DNA of 64,000 nucleotides from Kondoa malvinella (GCA_039545315.1 BCIM01000001.1:2699783-2763782); one strand, 5' to 3'; numbered from the stretch's first letter, positions 35,345-52,600 are shown. Numbers and translations are program-made. Notes: generated from the letters alone by a model not told the origin.

Positions 35345-37386
35345 TCAGATCTTGACTCGGAAACCAGCTTCGCTCTTGTCCTTCTTCTTCTTGCCTCTCG
35401 GTTTAGCAAAGCCCTGGTCTTCGATTTTGCGCTTTGCACGCTTCCTTGCCATCTCCTCTGAATGACCAGAACTGACTTCCTCCGTGTCCTCATCCAAATC
35501 AGCTTCTCGCAATGTAGCAGCAGGAGGAGCCCAATCCGGAGGTAGGGGAGCCGTCGCAAACTTCCTTCGACAGATATTGCTGCCGTGCTCCAGGTACTCT
35601 GCGCGAGTGACAAACGTGTCCCTGATGTGTTGCGCATTGCTATATGGCAGAGTTTCCAGGTTTAGATGATGTCGGATGCAATCGAAGGCATGATTGATCG
35701 GACTAAGCAAAGCAGTATTAGGGCAGTATTCGCGCTGCCGAAGAGGTGAAGAGCTCACTCTGATGGTATGCGCACACCAACAAAGTAGTCTGCCGGTGCT
35801 AAAGTTCGAAGATCTCGTAATCTGTCAAAAGCTTAGCCTAGACAAGCACAGATGGATCAATGCCCTTACAATCGATCTTTAAAGCCTGGAAAGAGAGCGT
35901 TCCCGCCAACGACAGTAATGTTTGCCCAGAAAAGCCCTTGCAATTCCTCAGGTAAGGCAGAGATTGAATTGGCTATCGCTTCTGCCAGACCCATCTGCTG
36001 CATACCTTTGCGTTGGATCAATCAGTACAGTATAACGCATTGAAAGCGAGTGCTCACCTATCATGCCAGGCTGGAACAATAATTCCGGAACGATGAACCG
36101 CTCATTGGCCAGAGTCAGAATCTGGTCTTCGCCCTCGTCAACTGTGTTAGCCGCTGCAAAACCGCCTTTCTGTTTTGAGCGTTCAGGTGATCGGTTGGAA
36201 GGACCTGTAGCACTTGCTTGTGCTTGAGATTGGATGTAGCCTGTTCGATTGGTTGATGAGGAAGAGTAGTCTGGCAGGACATAATTCTGGACTATATCGT
36301 TTGCTTTGGGTTGATACCTTTACTTCAGGTCAGCATGGAACAAGATGTCAAAACGCCAACGTACTTGCAGATTTTTTGATCGCGGTCAAAGTCCATAGCA
36401 ACATAGCAGCAACTCTCTTTAGCGGCGTTGATGACGTATGTATCTTCCATCATGTACCATTGTCGAAAGGAGACGAGCTCTTTGAGGTAATTCGTCAATA
36501 GCTTTCCGCCGATGTTAACCCTACCGCAAACCTTCAGCGGCAACAAATTCGTGCGGAAACGACCAACCTCCGCACAGCAGGCCATTGAATCTGATTGGAC
36601 AGCACAGGCGTAATATGAGTAAAGCTGTAACCGGTATCCACTACCGTTACGCATTCCGGCAGAGCCCCTTCGTTATAAGGACCATCGACATCCTGATCGG
36701 AAGGCGGTAGATCTCCGTAAGGAATGAATTGCGACGCTATGGAAAGATGAGCCAGGTGTTTTAACAGGGAATTGCAACTCACATGAACATCGACTGTATG
36801 CCGCGAATTCATACTCTTCGAAAATCATTTGATCATAGTGCATCGCTACGTTTGGTAGATTGAAGCACGGTTCTGTTATGAGCAGGGAAGAAGTTGCTGG
36901 TTCCACCTGAGATCACACCGAATCAATGTTTTACGCAGGTCGAAAAGCAGAGGAGGCTCACCTCGCAGGCTTCAAAGACTCGATCAAAGACTGGCTTTTC
37001 GACATCCTGTTAGCGAAGCTCATGCATTAGCTCGTACCGCGCAAACGTAACGGCCAGCCAACCCAATTTGTGAGTATGCCCTACGTCGTTCGGTGGTCAG
37101 TGGGTCTCGAGACCTTTACAGAGCAAGTCGTACTCACCTTCTCGAATGGCAGATTGTATACTAGCCCGCTATAGTCGTTGCAATCCGTGTCGAGCTGATC
37201 GGCAACGTAATTCTTCTTGTCAGGTTTGGAGCGAAAGATGCCATTGGGAAAGGTGCTGAGAGCGACATGTGAGATGCTATAGCATGATGGATATAGCGAT
37301 AGAGGGCCTCACTGTACATCGTCTTGATGCGCCCACCCAGCTTTAATTTTATGCGCGCCGTTATCGAGAATCAGAATAGGATCCAT
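35345..37386 (-). CDS. ARP6: Actin-related protein 6 (SWR1 complex)
   Basis: Nuclear actin-related protein of the SWR1 chromatin remodeller, which deposits histone H2A.Z. Eleven exons (37313-37386, 37138-37255, 37063-37080, 36962-37006, 36783-36906, 36568-36736, 36365-36520, 36058-36323, 35870-36005, 35759-35821, 35345-35702) sum to 1527 nt, 508 residues. [18 protein letters not shown] is the phosphate-1 loop. [34 protein letters not shown] (phosphate-2), [14 protein letters not shown] and [14 protein letters not shown] (adenosine motif) follow, then [14 protein letters not shown], a feature of Arp6. The C-terminus extends by about 45 residues into an acidic then Lys-rich tail ([13 protein letters not shown]). 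Exon 3 is 18 nt. Divergent from the MYST gene, so two chromatin genes share a promoter of about 160 bp. Confidence 0.92.
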
Positions 37387-37546
37387 TCAGCCGCGAGGAA
37401 GCATAGAATACACAGCGCAGTAGGGCCACTGTAGAAATAGGATGTATGTGACAAGTCGTCAAGCTTTGGGAATATTGTTGTTTTTCGTCTACAGCCATTT
37501 CTCTTCGCTCAAGCTTGCAGCAAGAGGTCCTGTCACTGATGCAGAG

Positions 37547-41299
<3,753 letters not shown>

Positions 41300-41550
41300 G
41301 TGAGCTCTGATACATCAGTCCTCTTGAGTGTCCAAAAGCTGATGTCGCTTGTAGTAGATGATCGGCGAAGCAAAGTTTAAAGGGCGATAGTGTAGGCTGT
41401 ACGGAAGGTGTCAAGGGCCACTCCAGGCTGCAATGCTATATCTGAACATCGCACTTTGCTGCAGCGCGTGACATGAGACGTCGCCTAAACTTGTACCGAA
41501 GCTATTGCTAAACTTGCGCCGAAGCTATTTCTTATCATCGAACAGTCAAG

Positions 41551-43773
41551 ATGGCCATCGAGAACGGAATACCAGCCTATCACACTACGCTGCCTAGCAT
41601 CACCAAGGATACTTGGAGAGACGCTTGCGCAAAGAGTCTGTCTTCCCCGCATTCGCTTGACAATTCCGCTCATGCTGTCCTGTCCTCGCAGAGCGACAAG
41701 AGAAGCAAGTGCAAATTCCACAAGAATGGAAACTGTCTTCAGAAGTGCTGTCCAACCTGCCCACTAATGTGCTGGATGTACCGAGGACTTGTGGTTTGCT
41801 CAACAAGCAAGAGCTCGAAATCACCGAATTGGACGATATCAACGAGCTGCTGGCCAACATTCATGGCCGCAAATGGAGCTCAGTCGATGTGACTGCAGCA
41901 TACTGCAAACGAGCCGCCATCGCAGATCAGTTGACCAACTGCTTGACTGAGACCTTCTTTGATCGGGGAATGGCAAGAGCTAAAGAGCTTGACGAATACC
42001 TAGAGAAGAATGGGAAACCGATGGGACCGCTGCATGGACTGCCTGTTTCACTGAAAGAGTACGGGACTTATCAAATGACGGGCTATTCTAATGTTGCTGC
42101 TAGTCAATTCGATATCAAAGGAATGGAACTAAACATGGGCTACGCGGCATATCTGGGGCGTATCAGTCCTGAAGATTCTGCTATCGTCACTTGCTTGTTG
42201 AAAGCGGGAGCTGTTGTGAGTCGTAGTCTTGAGCATAGACTGTTTGCCCAGGCTCACTCGTAGATCCAGCTATACACTCGCACGAATATCCCTCAGACGC
42301 TCATGTGGGTGAGTACACTTGTAGTCCCCATCTCAAGGTTACTTTGCTCACATACATACTTGTGACAGGGCGAGACCAACAACAACGTCTACGGTCGGAC
42401 TTGTGCTCCACACAACACGCAGCTTACTTGCGGAGGAAGCTCTGGAGGGGAAGTGAGTGTCACATCCTCAGGTCACTGACAGTGCTGACTTCAAGCAGGG
42501 TGCACTGATTGCATTGAAAGGTTCTCCTTGCGGTTTCGGCACAGACATAGGCGAGATCTTTCTTGTATGCATATCATACATTGCTAACTTGTATGATAGG
42601 AGGATCCGTGAGGATACCTGCCAACTTCAATGGCCTGTTCGGATTGCGACCAAGCTCTCTACGAATCCCGTATGGCCGCAGCACCAACTCGTTCTTGGGA
42701 CAAGAATCCGTCGTGTCCGTCATTGGACCGCTCGCTAGAACAGCATCAGGAGTACAAACACTGTTCAAAGCTATTCTCGACCAAGATCCGGCCGAGTAAG
42801 TCTTCAGCTTGTTTGGTATGACTTTCATTTGCTCATGTGAACGCTCGCGAACTTTTCAGTATTGATCCGTATGCTATCCCTATGCCCTTCCGTCAGAATC
42901 TCGCTGCTCTAGAGGGCAAGAAGGATAAGCTCTGCTTTGGCATGGCCAAATGGGACAATGTCGTCATGCCTAGTCCTCCTATATTGCGAGCTCTGGAAGA
43001 GACACGAGCAGCGCTAGAGAAAGCTGGACACACTGGTAATGCATCTCCCTGCTGCTTTTGACAAGTTCTGACATTGTGCTGAAAGTCATCGACTTTTCCT
43101 TGGAAGGCTATGAGCGCATTCAATACGTCTACAATCACATTATGGCTGCGGACGGCTGGACAGATGTCAAGAAAATCATAGACCCGATCGAAGAGGTGTG
43201 TCTTCATCTATGCCTTGCACTGTAGTGCTCACCTACCGGCAGACCGTTGTACCAGAAATCAGCCACGTCAATGGCCAGCATGAACCTCATTCGGTCTATG
43301 AGCTGTATCAATTGAATCGAGAAAAGGAACAATTGCAAACTCGCTTCCTCGAACAATGGATGGCTACCACAACAAAGAATGGCACCAATCGACCTATCGA
43401 CGGACTGATTGTTCCTGCTGCTCCATTTACCGCACCGAAATTCACACAAAACGATTATGTCTACTACACTGCATTGTTCAACATTCTCGATCTGCCAAGT
43501 ACCGTCTTTCCCGTCACTACAGTTGATCCAGCCAAAGACCCAGTCAACAAAGATTATAAGCCTACTGGCGCAGTAGACGAGAAGATCCAGAAGAGATGTA
43601 TGTCGCTGGCCTCCTCTTAGGTGGAAGATGACTAATCTGGTTCTACAGATGATCCTGAGCTCATGAAGGGCAGTCCAGTATGTCTGCAGGTCGTCGCGCG
43701 CAAGTATCGATGCGAAGAGTCGTTGGGTGCTGCGGCGGTCATTGACGCTGCTTTGAAGAAAGGAAAGCAGTGA
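41551..43773 (+). CDS. Acetamidase-type general amidase
   Basis: Hydrolyses amides such as acetamide (AmdS-like) to acid and ammonia; cytosolic. Ten exons sum to 1752 nt, 583 residues, intact. The N-terminus has WRDACAKKRQEKQVQIPQEW and EITELDDINELLANI, typical of fungal AmdS relatives. The triad is present: Lys in GPLHGLPVSLKE, the serines in LTCGGSSGGEGALIA, and the nucleophile Ser in GTDIGGSVRIPANFNG. GDKK-like middle and C-terminal RKYRCEESLGAAAVID agree with the family. Intron 5 (42551-42599) starts with GC (GCGAGA); conserved GTDIGGS across the junction fixes it. It belongs to a different subfamily from the amidase at 3325. Which amides it uses is unknown. Confidence 0.92.
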
Positions 43774-44071
43774 TTGCTTGTCAAACTAAGCTACTCGAAT
43801 GTACAGCATATTCAATCCGAGCTGTGAAAGACTTCGCGACGGCCCTGTTTGTTTTGAGCTCTTCAGCTTTCCTTGTCGACAGACCTCCTTCTCGCGTTGC
43901 TGCTAACGATCATACAATCAGCTCGTGCTATACCCTGCCTTTGCTTGAAATACCATCATACAAAGCCTGAATCAGACTCTCGCGTCATGACTTCTATCGC
44001 AAAACTTCAAAAACTCGTAGACGCGAACGCGAAAGAAGCCAAAGCTGCTACGGCCAAGGAGAAATGGCTCG

Positions 44072-45172
44072 ATGCTACCAAAGATGGCATGCAAGCGAGA
44101 GAGGCACTCGACGCTGCAAAACGCCAGGAAGCGATGGCTGCGTTACCCGGCATCGACGCTACTCCCTCATGAAATCTGGGCAAACGTAGGCTCTCACTTG
44201 CTCTCGATGGCCTGGGCTAATATGCCAAGACAGATCTGCTCTCATTGTCGCACGTATCGCGGAGGTGGTGCACTAACTTCTCAGGCGCGGTGAGTTCAAA
44301 TGTACACCAATTGCGAGTTTGATTGGCTCATGTCTATCCTGTAGTGTCAATAAAGCGCTGTCCAAACTCGCATTGGCTGAGCTCTGGCAACATCGTAAGC
44401 TGGCATGCGACAAGTGCGAATGAATATCGCTGATCCGTTATTCCAGTCGAGGTCAAAGCAATCTGTGGACCAGACAAGTGTGTATCGCGTCTCTATTACT
44501 CTCATGTCTGAACGTCTACACAGAGATAAGCCAAAGGCTGGAATTGCGAAAAGCATGGCTTCGATGAGCGCAACCATCGAGTCTAAGACTGCCGAGTACA
44601 TTAGGACATTCGACAGTCCACTCGCAAGCGCCAAAGCGCCGAACAGGAAGGGTGTACCCTTATTGATCGAGGCACTTTCTACCAATCCAAAGCGATTGTC
44701 GCACGTCGCGTATTTTTGCGAGAAACGAGCTGTATCGGAGGAGGACGTTTCTATGGCTCTAGGCTTGGTCACCAGCGCAGCAGACACGATTACTTCTTTC
44801 ATCTTCGCGGCACGCTCATCCAATACGACAGCTTGGCAGCTTGCGACTTCCATCATCGAGGCATTGCCCAACTTGAAGAAATGCAAGCTTTTGGAAGAGC
44901 AGTTCTTTTCAGCCGATGTACCAATGTCGAAACCATCTCTTTGCAAAGCTATCGCTAACAAGACAAAGCTCAAGCATCTCAGTCTATGCTTTGACCCTAT
45001 CTCCGACTTGGACCTTGTTCAGCTACCCGACTCCATCAGGCATCTGACTCTTGTCTTTGGTCAGTCTATCGATAGTGTATGCCACGGTTACCAGCAACTA
45101 CTTCTGAAGCGATACCGATCCGATCAAATGGACATTGTATTGGTGACCAAAAAAACAGCACCCTGCGTCTAG
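44072..45172 (+). CDS. F-box-like protein (5' end and first exons uncertain)
   Basis: A consistent model is 44072-44185, 44230-44264, 44345-44394, 44447-44477 and 44524-45172: 879 nt, 292 residues. It joins LPHEIWAN to TDLLSLSHVSR, which look like the two halves of an F-box (LPxEIW and DLLSLSxVSR), then ALSKLALAELWQHLEVKAIC. The last exon is well supported and has LRR-like spacing (ALPNLKKCKLLEEQFF, KTKLKHLSLCF, LPDSIRHLTLVFG). F-box proteins select substrates for SCF ubiquitin ligases; no target can be inferred. A separate Ala/Lys-rich open frame (43987-44172, MTSIAKLQKLVDANAKEAKA) overlaps the first exon in another frame and could be the true N-terminus if a frameshift or missed intron exists. 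Confidence 0.45.
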
Positions 45173-45581
45173 CATGCTGAAAGAAAACATGCGTTTGTCT
45201 TATAAAACGAGACCGAGGCCATACAATTTCGGGTGCGACAGAGCGCGATTGAAAACGAAAGGGGCAGTCCCAGACGTGCGATGATGAGTCTTAAAGACTC
45301 GACTAACTGTGATATGAGCTACCAAAGGGAACCGGCTAATTTTGAGTATATATCAAATGAAATGAAACTTGCAGTGTTTACGATTCGAATCTTTGTCCTC
45401 AAATGGATCACGTAATCTATCTGAGAACATGATCCGGGACTACTATGTAGAGAAACAGCCGGGCATACCCTGATCATTGATATTCTGCAGTGAAACGACA
45501 AATCAGGACATCGCCTCTGAAAAGGCTACTCAGGCTGTGTCATCTCCACTGCTACACTTTCGTCTCTTGTTCGCACTTGGC

Positions 45582-47702
45582 CTAATCGGCGCCTGATTTG
45601 CCCTTCGCCCCATCATCCTGCTTGACCTCATCCTCCGCTTTCGGCCTCAACAACTCATCTCTCGCTTCACCATCTTCCACCCTCAGCCTTTCTTCCTGTT
45701 CTACAGGTCGTGTTTCGGTAAGCGCATTGAGCAGATTCGAAAGAGACGATGTCCCTGTTCTGAGAGGAGTTCGTCGAGGAGAAGGTACGGCGATGAGCGG
45801 GAAAGGCGGCGTTGGTAATGCAGTTGTGCCACCGGGAAGAGACGGAGTTGCTGCTTCTGACTTTGGTTGAGCAGATTGATCCTTCGCACTTTCTTCCATT
45901 GTCGAGGCAGAGACTGGCTCAGCTTGTGATATCGGCTGGATTGAGCTACTCTCTCTTTTCGGTACAGGATTTGCGCGTGCTTCAGCTCGCGACACTATTG
46001 ACTGGGCTTGACTGCTCTCTTCTTTCGCTAGCGAGTTCGGGGTTTCCGCTATCGGCAATACGACAAGAGCTGTTGAAGACGTAGGCAGCTCGACAGACTC
46101 CAGCTTCGACGCATTGCTATCTGTGGCAGGTGTCGTCTGTTCGTTCTCGAGAGGCATATTCGCCAGAGGAGCTTGCGTTACTCGGCCAGGTTGCTGGCCA
46201 GGTGTAGAAGCAATCGGAGTCAATTCTTGGCCCGCACTAAGAACTGCTGACAGTGCTTGACCTCGCTCGACAGACTGAACAGGCTTCTCGTCCGTTTCCA
46301 TGGATGTGTTGACCACTTCAGCAGACTGCATAGGCGCCGTCCTGTCGTCCGTTTCCATTCCAGTAGACTTTGCATCCTGTTCAACAGGCTGAATAGGCGC
46401 TGTCCCCTTATTCGCGGTAGAGAGACCATCGGCTTGCTCAAGATGACCAAATAGATTAGGCATTCGAGAGTCTGGTTTGAAATCGCGCGTGCGACGTCGG
46501 AGCTATGATCCGTCAGACCTCATTGCGAGATGAGATGGGTGACTTACCTCTTGTAAGTTATTGACATCCGGTAACATTGACATGGTGTCCATGATCAGAT
46601 TCGTCGCCCCTTGCTCATCATCAGATACGGTAGCGAAACTATTCGAGAGACAGCTCACATGTAGTAAATCTCTGATCAGTCTGTAGCAGCGAGAACCACT
46701 CTTCCGTCACCGGCTCTTCATCACCAGAATACGGAGCCATTGATCGAAACCAATCCCTATACCTTGCAGGCAGATCCACACCCAAATATCTAGTCGTGAG
46801 AAGTAGTCCAGCCGCAGCGGTGACATTGGGCGGCATAAGCAGACAGATCGGAGAGTAAAAGCTGACAATATACATCAACACTGCTTAAGAAACCAGGTGA
46901 AAGATATACCTCATTCCAATCAGATTCCATGCAGACTGATTGAGGTACCAAGCTAAAGGCTTTTCTGGTGGAGGACCGTTATCCCATACAGGTCTTGGGG
47001 CTTCCGAAGTACCAAAGATCCGATAGATTGCTTCTACCGCATATGTGAATGGTAAATCCGCTCCGAGGTCATAGCCTAATGTTCGAAGCAGGACGTCTTC
47101 ATAGTAGATGACTCTGCGAACCAGCTCTTTGTGTTCCTGAAGGGTATGTAAGCTAGATAACATGTGTAGTCTTTAGATACTGCACTGGAGTAGATTCAGA
47201 TATTTTAGGATCTGCCTTTGCCAAAATTGCTTCGCGTTGCATGAACATCGTAACTACTTCTGAAAGTTTCTTGCTTTGATCAGCCATCTTGCAGCCCAAG
47301 AAGAGGCAGGTCACAGCAATATCCTGTCATGAGTCTTTCAGACAGACGAAGGGCAATAGATTCTGAGAGACCAAGCGCACACGGATAGGAAAGTCTTGTA
47401 ACGAATGAATAGCATAAAAGCGATGCAAGTAAACCGCGGCTGTATAAGTAGCTTGAGGCGGTCTTTCGTATACCAATTTCAGACAATTTTGCTTCCTTCC
47501 ATGGACATGACTAGACAAACGGTTTCAAGAAGTGCAAGGCAGTTTCGAGCAAGCTGTGAATGCCTTGAGCGCGAGTGTAGAGTTCTTCTGTCCAACTCAT
47601 GCCTGCTGCGACGGAAGGGCTATGGGCGCAAACGTGTTTGAGATCCCATAACCAGTCTGTTTGGATCTCTTCCACCTCGATTGGCAGCAGCGGGGAAGAC
47701 AT
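45582..47702 (-). CDS. Cyclin K/T-like transcriptional cyclin
   Basis: Regulatory partner of a CTD kinase (CDK9/CDK12 or Bur1/Ctk1 type) that phosphorylates RNA polymerase II. Seven exons sum to 1815 nt, 604 residues. The first cyclin box starts WLWDLKHVCAHSPSVAAGMS and holds ATYTAAVYLHRFYAIHSLQD and DIAVTCLFLGCKMADQSKKL. The helix VIYYEDVLLRTLGYDLGADL links to the second box (SFYSPICLLMPPNVTAAAG). The last 310 residues are disordered, rich in Glu, Ser, Pro and Thr, with repeats such as QPVEQDAKSTGMETDDR and QSAEVVNTSMETDEK. Exact partner (cyclin T, K or Bur2/Ctk2 type) is open. It is divergent from acetate kinase, with about 170 bp between starts. Confidence 0.82.
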
Positions 47703-47875
47703 TTCTTGCAGCAGTTCACACGGTCTTTTGGTATACACCCGGTAGTCTGAGGGTATCTCTAGCTGTGAAGGGGTATGTGCAGTTCGCGGTGTCGGGCAAG
47801 CCTGCAGCGGTCAAGAATAGCTATGCATGCCAGTTGACCGTATACACCGGTGTCTCCCTCATCACCACTTCCAGA

Positions 47876-49524
47876 ATGCCGCAACTCCTCGCGCTGAACT
47901 GCGGATCGTCATCCTTCAAATTCAAGCTATACTCGCTTCCTTCGCTCAAAGTCGAGTCGGAAGGTCAAGCATCCGCTATTGGCACAGACAAAGCCAGTCT
48001 AGACGTCGCAGGCTCGGAACATCCAGTCAAAGGCGAAAGCCATCATGATATATTCTCAGACATCCTTCAAGCCTTGGGCGAGCAACATGACATCTCCGTC
48101 ATCACTCATCGTAGTTCCGTTCTCTCTTCTAGTCTCTTTGCCTCTTCTTTCTCTTATATTCGTGATCAGTCGTACACGGAGCGGAAGAGAGCAAACCTAT
48201 GCTCGTCACCAAAGATCACCAATTAGGATTGCAGTTCATGGAGTCACTCTCGAGCTTTGCGCCGTTGCACAAGTGAGTCCAGCACTTGTAAATCTGTACC
48301 TGTGCTGAATGGTACCAGTCATCATGCTGTTCTCGTCGTCAAGTGTTTGTCTGGCCTTCATCTGCCTTACGAAGCTGATGTTTCCAACAGCCGCCCTTGA
48401 GCTGCTACCAAAAGCCAAGAACGTTCTATGCTTCGACACACTCGTATGTTTACTCACTCATCTCGAGCCTTCTGCTTACTGAATGCTCCTGCGGTCATTC
48501 AGTTCCACTCGACTCTCCCTCCAGAAGTATACACCTACCCAATAAGCGCACCAGAAATAAAAACACCCATCCCTTTACGGAAATATGGTTTCCACGGCTT
48601 ATCCTATGCAAACATTCTGAAAAGCGTCTCGAAGCATTTGGGAAAATCGAAAGAAGAGACGAATTTGATTGTTTGTCATTTGGGTAGTGGTGCTAGTATG
48701 TGCTGTATCAAGGATGGAAAGAGTTTGGATACCACTGTGAGTGCTCTTCCTTGTCAATTCGATGAATGCTGATCTGAGAGCAGATGGGTTTAACACCGCT
48801 CGAAGGTAAACTTCTCTATTTTGCTTCAGGAATAGTCGTGCTGATTAAATTTCTAGGTCTACCTGGCGGCACTCGATCGGGATCAGTAGATCCATCACTC
48901 GTCTTCCACCTCTTTGGGAAAGATAATGCTTCAGACGACGTCACTTCAAAAGGCATAACGGTCTCGAAGGGAGAGTTCAACTTGAACAAAACTGCTGGTG
49001 TAGGTCTTCTTGCTCTGACAAGATGTATTCTGATGGAAGTGCAGTTCCAAGGCATGTGCGGCACGACCGATTTCAAGGCTATTTCAGATAAGGCCGCACA
49101 AGGGTCGAAAGTGGAAGGGCTGGCTCTGGGAGTTTTCCAGAACCGAATACTGGTAAGAGACACCATTTTGTCTCCAGAAGGCGACTGAGCGAGGACGCAG
49201 CATTATCTTGGAGCTTACCATCTAGCGCTGAAAGGGAAAGTAGACGCTATCGTGTTCTCAGGTGTGCCTCCTGCTTCCTTCACCAATAGGTCAGCTTATC
49301 GTTTCTCAGGTGGTATTGGCGAAAAGTCCGTACAACTTCGAGCAAGCATCGCCAAAGAGCTAGACTACCTCAGCGTTTCTGTCGATCCGAAGAGGAACGA
49401 GAAGGATAGCGCCGAAGTGGTTTGGCAGATTAGCTCGGACGACAGCAAGATCGCTCTGCTACGCGTGCTGACTGACGAGGAACTACAATGTGCAGAGATG
49501 GCAGTGGAGCAGGGTCATGCTTGA
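47876..49524 (+). CDS. ACK1: Acetate kinase
   Basis: Interconverts acetyl phosphate plus ADP with acetate plus ATP. Nine exons sum to 1248 nt, 415 residues, close to the usual 400. Motifs in order: [15 protein letters not shown] (PHOSPHATE1), ITHRIVHGAEE (contains the conserved Arg), VLCFDTLFH (catalytic Asp/Phe loop), [18 protein letters not shown] segment read as [36 protein letters not shown] (PHOSPHATE2), [20 protein letters not shown] and [12 protein letters not shown] (adenosine). Acetate kinase in fungi usually works with phosphoketolase, and that gene is the next one, tail to tail. Its eight introns resemble those of its neighbours, so nothing suggests recent acquisition from bacteria. 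Confidence 0.95.
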
Positions 49525-49656
49525 TCTACAGCTCGCATTTGCATTGTTCATGTACAATCTAGAGAAGTTTCCATAATTTCGGCACATATAGCCTACTGCT
49601 CGAAGAGTGTTTTGCCTGTTATATTGATCAGCAAATGGTCGTAAAAGAACAGCCTT

Positions 49657-52600
49657 TTAATCACCTCCTTCGAACCACGCGTCGTCTTCTCCGTTTTCGA
49701 GGGCATACTTTTCAGCGATTCTGTTCTGATGCTGGAAATGGGTGATGAGCACATGAGCATCGATGTCGAACTTGGTTGAGTTGGCAGCTGCACAGCGAAT
49801 AGCAGCTTCAGCTACGTCGAATCGCCCAACACCTGGATCCCAGCTCAGTGCAATTCCCTGTGCACTAAGATCGAACTTACCATTCAATCGCAGCATGCTG
49901 TAGGGAGTCGTGGTAGTTCCTTCCTCTGTGCGAAGATTCAGCAAGCGGCGAGTGGAGCTGTTTTGGGGGGTTTACCTTGATAGCCCTTGATAGTAACTCT
50001 TCTGCGCGAAACATGACTGGTCCGAGCGAAGAGAAGGGAGGCGACTGCACTGGGGTAGCCATGGAAGTTGAAGACTATGGGCTTGTCCTTGGTGAAGATA
50101 GAGTTGAAGGACACTTCATCAAGTGCGTGAGGGTGAGACCCGGGCTCTGACAGAACGAGGAGATCTAGCGAAGAATTAGTTGTAACCCTCAGCAGCATCG
50201 TCCTTTGACCTACCAACGACATTGACCACACGTACGCGCAACTTGGGTGCTTTCTCCTTTAACAGAGATGCAGCATAGATGACTTCCGTAGTAGTTTCGA
50301 CACCGCAACCACAGAGCACAACATCTGGGTCGACGCCGTCGTCGGTCGAGTACTTCTTCCAGACAGAGACACCAGCAACACAGTGGTCTTGAGCTTCTTT
50401 GGGCGACAACCAGTTGTTTCCTGGTTGCTTGGATCCAACGAGAAGGTTGACATAGCCCTTGGACTTCAGCATGTGGTCCATGCATGAGACGGCACAGTTG
50501 CCATCTGCAGGCAAGTACACTCGAACAAGATGGGCAGGGAGAGTTAGCAGAGTATTGATCACTGACGAAACAATCAATGAGATCTTTCTCTGAAGACAAG
50601 GTATACTTACGACCAGGCGCTTGATGACTGTAGCCGTTGTCTAGAAGCGAAACCATTAGCTGCGAGCCACTCCTTACGATCAGAACAGCGCACGCTCTTG
50701 ACGCCAAAGAGTGCTAGTCTCGATGCTGAACAGCAGTCAGATCAAGGACAAAGTAGAGCGAGACAAAGCTTACTAATTTAAGGAAGGAACTTCAGTTCTC
50801 CATCCAGTCTCTTTCGCTACCTTGACAAACTTGGCGAATTGTAAGATCATGGTGTCGACCTGCCGGGAATGATTCAACCAGATTAGAGCAAGCACGAGTG
50901 AATTCACTGACGATAGCGAGGAAGGCTTCGTAGGATGGGAAAATACCAGTGCGCCCAGTCAGAGTGTAGCCCTGCTCCCGATCAGACAAGCTCAGACCGT
51001 CGCTTTGACATTCACCTGAAGGAAGCCTTGCAGAGTGTGTTCCGAAAGCATCTCGATGACACGTCCACCTCGGTGTGCAGTCTCCGGGTCCCATTGGAAG
51101 TCCCTGTTGGTGAAGTTCAAGATCGAGTCGAGTTTGTTGGATCTCAGCTCTGACAGGATATCAGGCTACTATCCTCCAGGCAGATGCGAGACACACCGTC
51201 GGGAGAGAACATGCGAAGACGTTTAGGGTTGGCTTTGAAAGCTTCGTTAAGGTAAAGACCGACTTGGGCAACATTCAGACACAAATCCAGCGAATCTTTA
51301 AACAGACGTACTAGCTTTCATAGGTGAAGTATTCTCGCCTGCTGCAGTAGTGAATTGCTGCCAGTCAGGAGGTAAGTTGAGTGCTTGGTACTCTGGCCAT
51401 GCTTCTTTAATTTGACCCAGACGCATGTTTGGGTCGGCAGGCAAGATCTTGGTGACGGCCTCGCGAACAAAGTTTCCGTTGGGAGTCTCATCGAAGAGCT
51501 CTTCTGGCTTGTAAGATGCCAACCAGGACTTGAGCATTTCAAATTGCTCGTCGTCTGTTCCTGCAGCTGGTAGAGGAACTTGATGAGCTCTGAAGCTGTT
51601 CAGAATAGGGTTGCCGTCGAGCTCGGCAGGACCGGTCCAGCCTTTTGGAGTTCTCATCTGATGCGACCGTTAGCTATATTGAGCCCTAGACCAGCTTGCG
51701 ACTGACGAAGATCATGGGCCATCTCGGTTTATCAATAGGCTTTTTATCAACCCGAGCAGCGTGTTGGATCTTTCTGATTTCTGCATACGCCCATCGCATG
51801 GCCGCATACATGTCGGCTTGGACCTTCTTATTGGCAGATTCGGTTGCTTTGGTCATATCCTCGTATTCCACGATGCAAACTTGATAGCCGTAGCCAGTGA
51901 AGAGCGCGGTAACTTCGTTGTCATCCATAGTACCAAAGATGGTTCTCTCGCTGATTTTGAAGCCATTTGCATGCTGAGGATGCCGCAGTGATCAGCAATT
52001 TTACTTGTCGCAAAAGTATTCGTAAACATACCAGAATAGGCAGGACAGCGCCACTCTCTGCAGCATCCAGATATTTGTGAGCATGCCAAGCTGTAGCGGT
52101 CGGACTGCAGCGAAAGAAGTCGTGAGCAATCGATGTTGTAAACACAGATGACAGACGTACCCAGTCTCGGCTTCGCCATCACCAATGATAGCGATAGTAA
52201 TCAAATCTGGTGAGTCAAAGACAGAGCCATAGGCTACTGCAAGAGCATAGCCGAGTTCACCGCCTTCGTGAATTTGGCCTGGAGTCTCAGCATTGACGTG
52301 CGAAGGAAATCCACCTGGGGTATATAGATGAGCGAGTCGAATTATAGTGCCGCTATGCGGGTCAAAGACTTACCGGGCCATGAGAAAGATTTGACGAATG
52401 CATCAAGACCAGGCTTGTTCATGCCGTATTTGCTATGAAGTATCTCAGCGAAAGCGCGGCACAATCAGAGTCAGCTTACCCATAGAAGCGAGTGATGGAG
52501 CCTTCCAAGTACAAAGTCGACAGAACACCAGGTGCACCGTGGCCTATAATTGGATCAGCAGGAAGAGACAACCAAGGATATCAACCTACCAGGGCCAGTG

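Noticed and set aside
47876..49524. Recent horizontal transfer of acetate kinase from bacteria
   Set aside because: The gene has eight introns with the same length and splice signals as its neighbours, and acetate kinase is known in many fungi.
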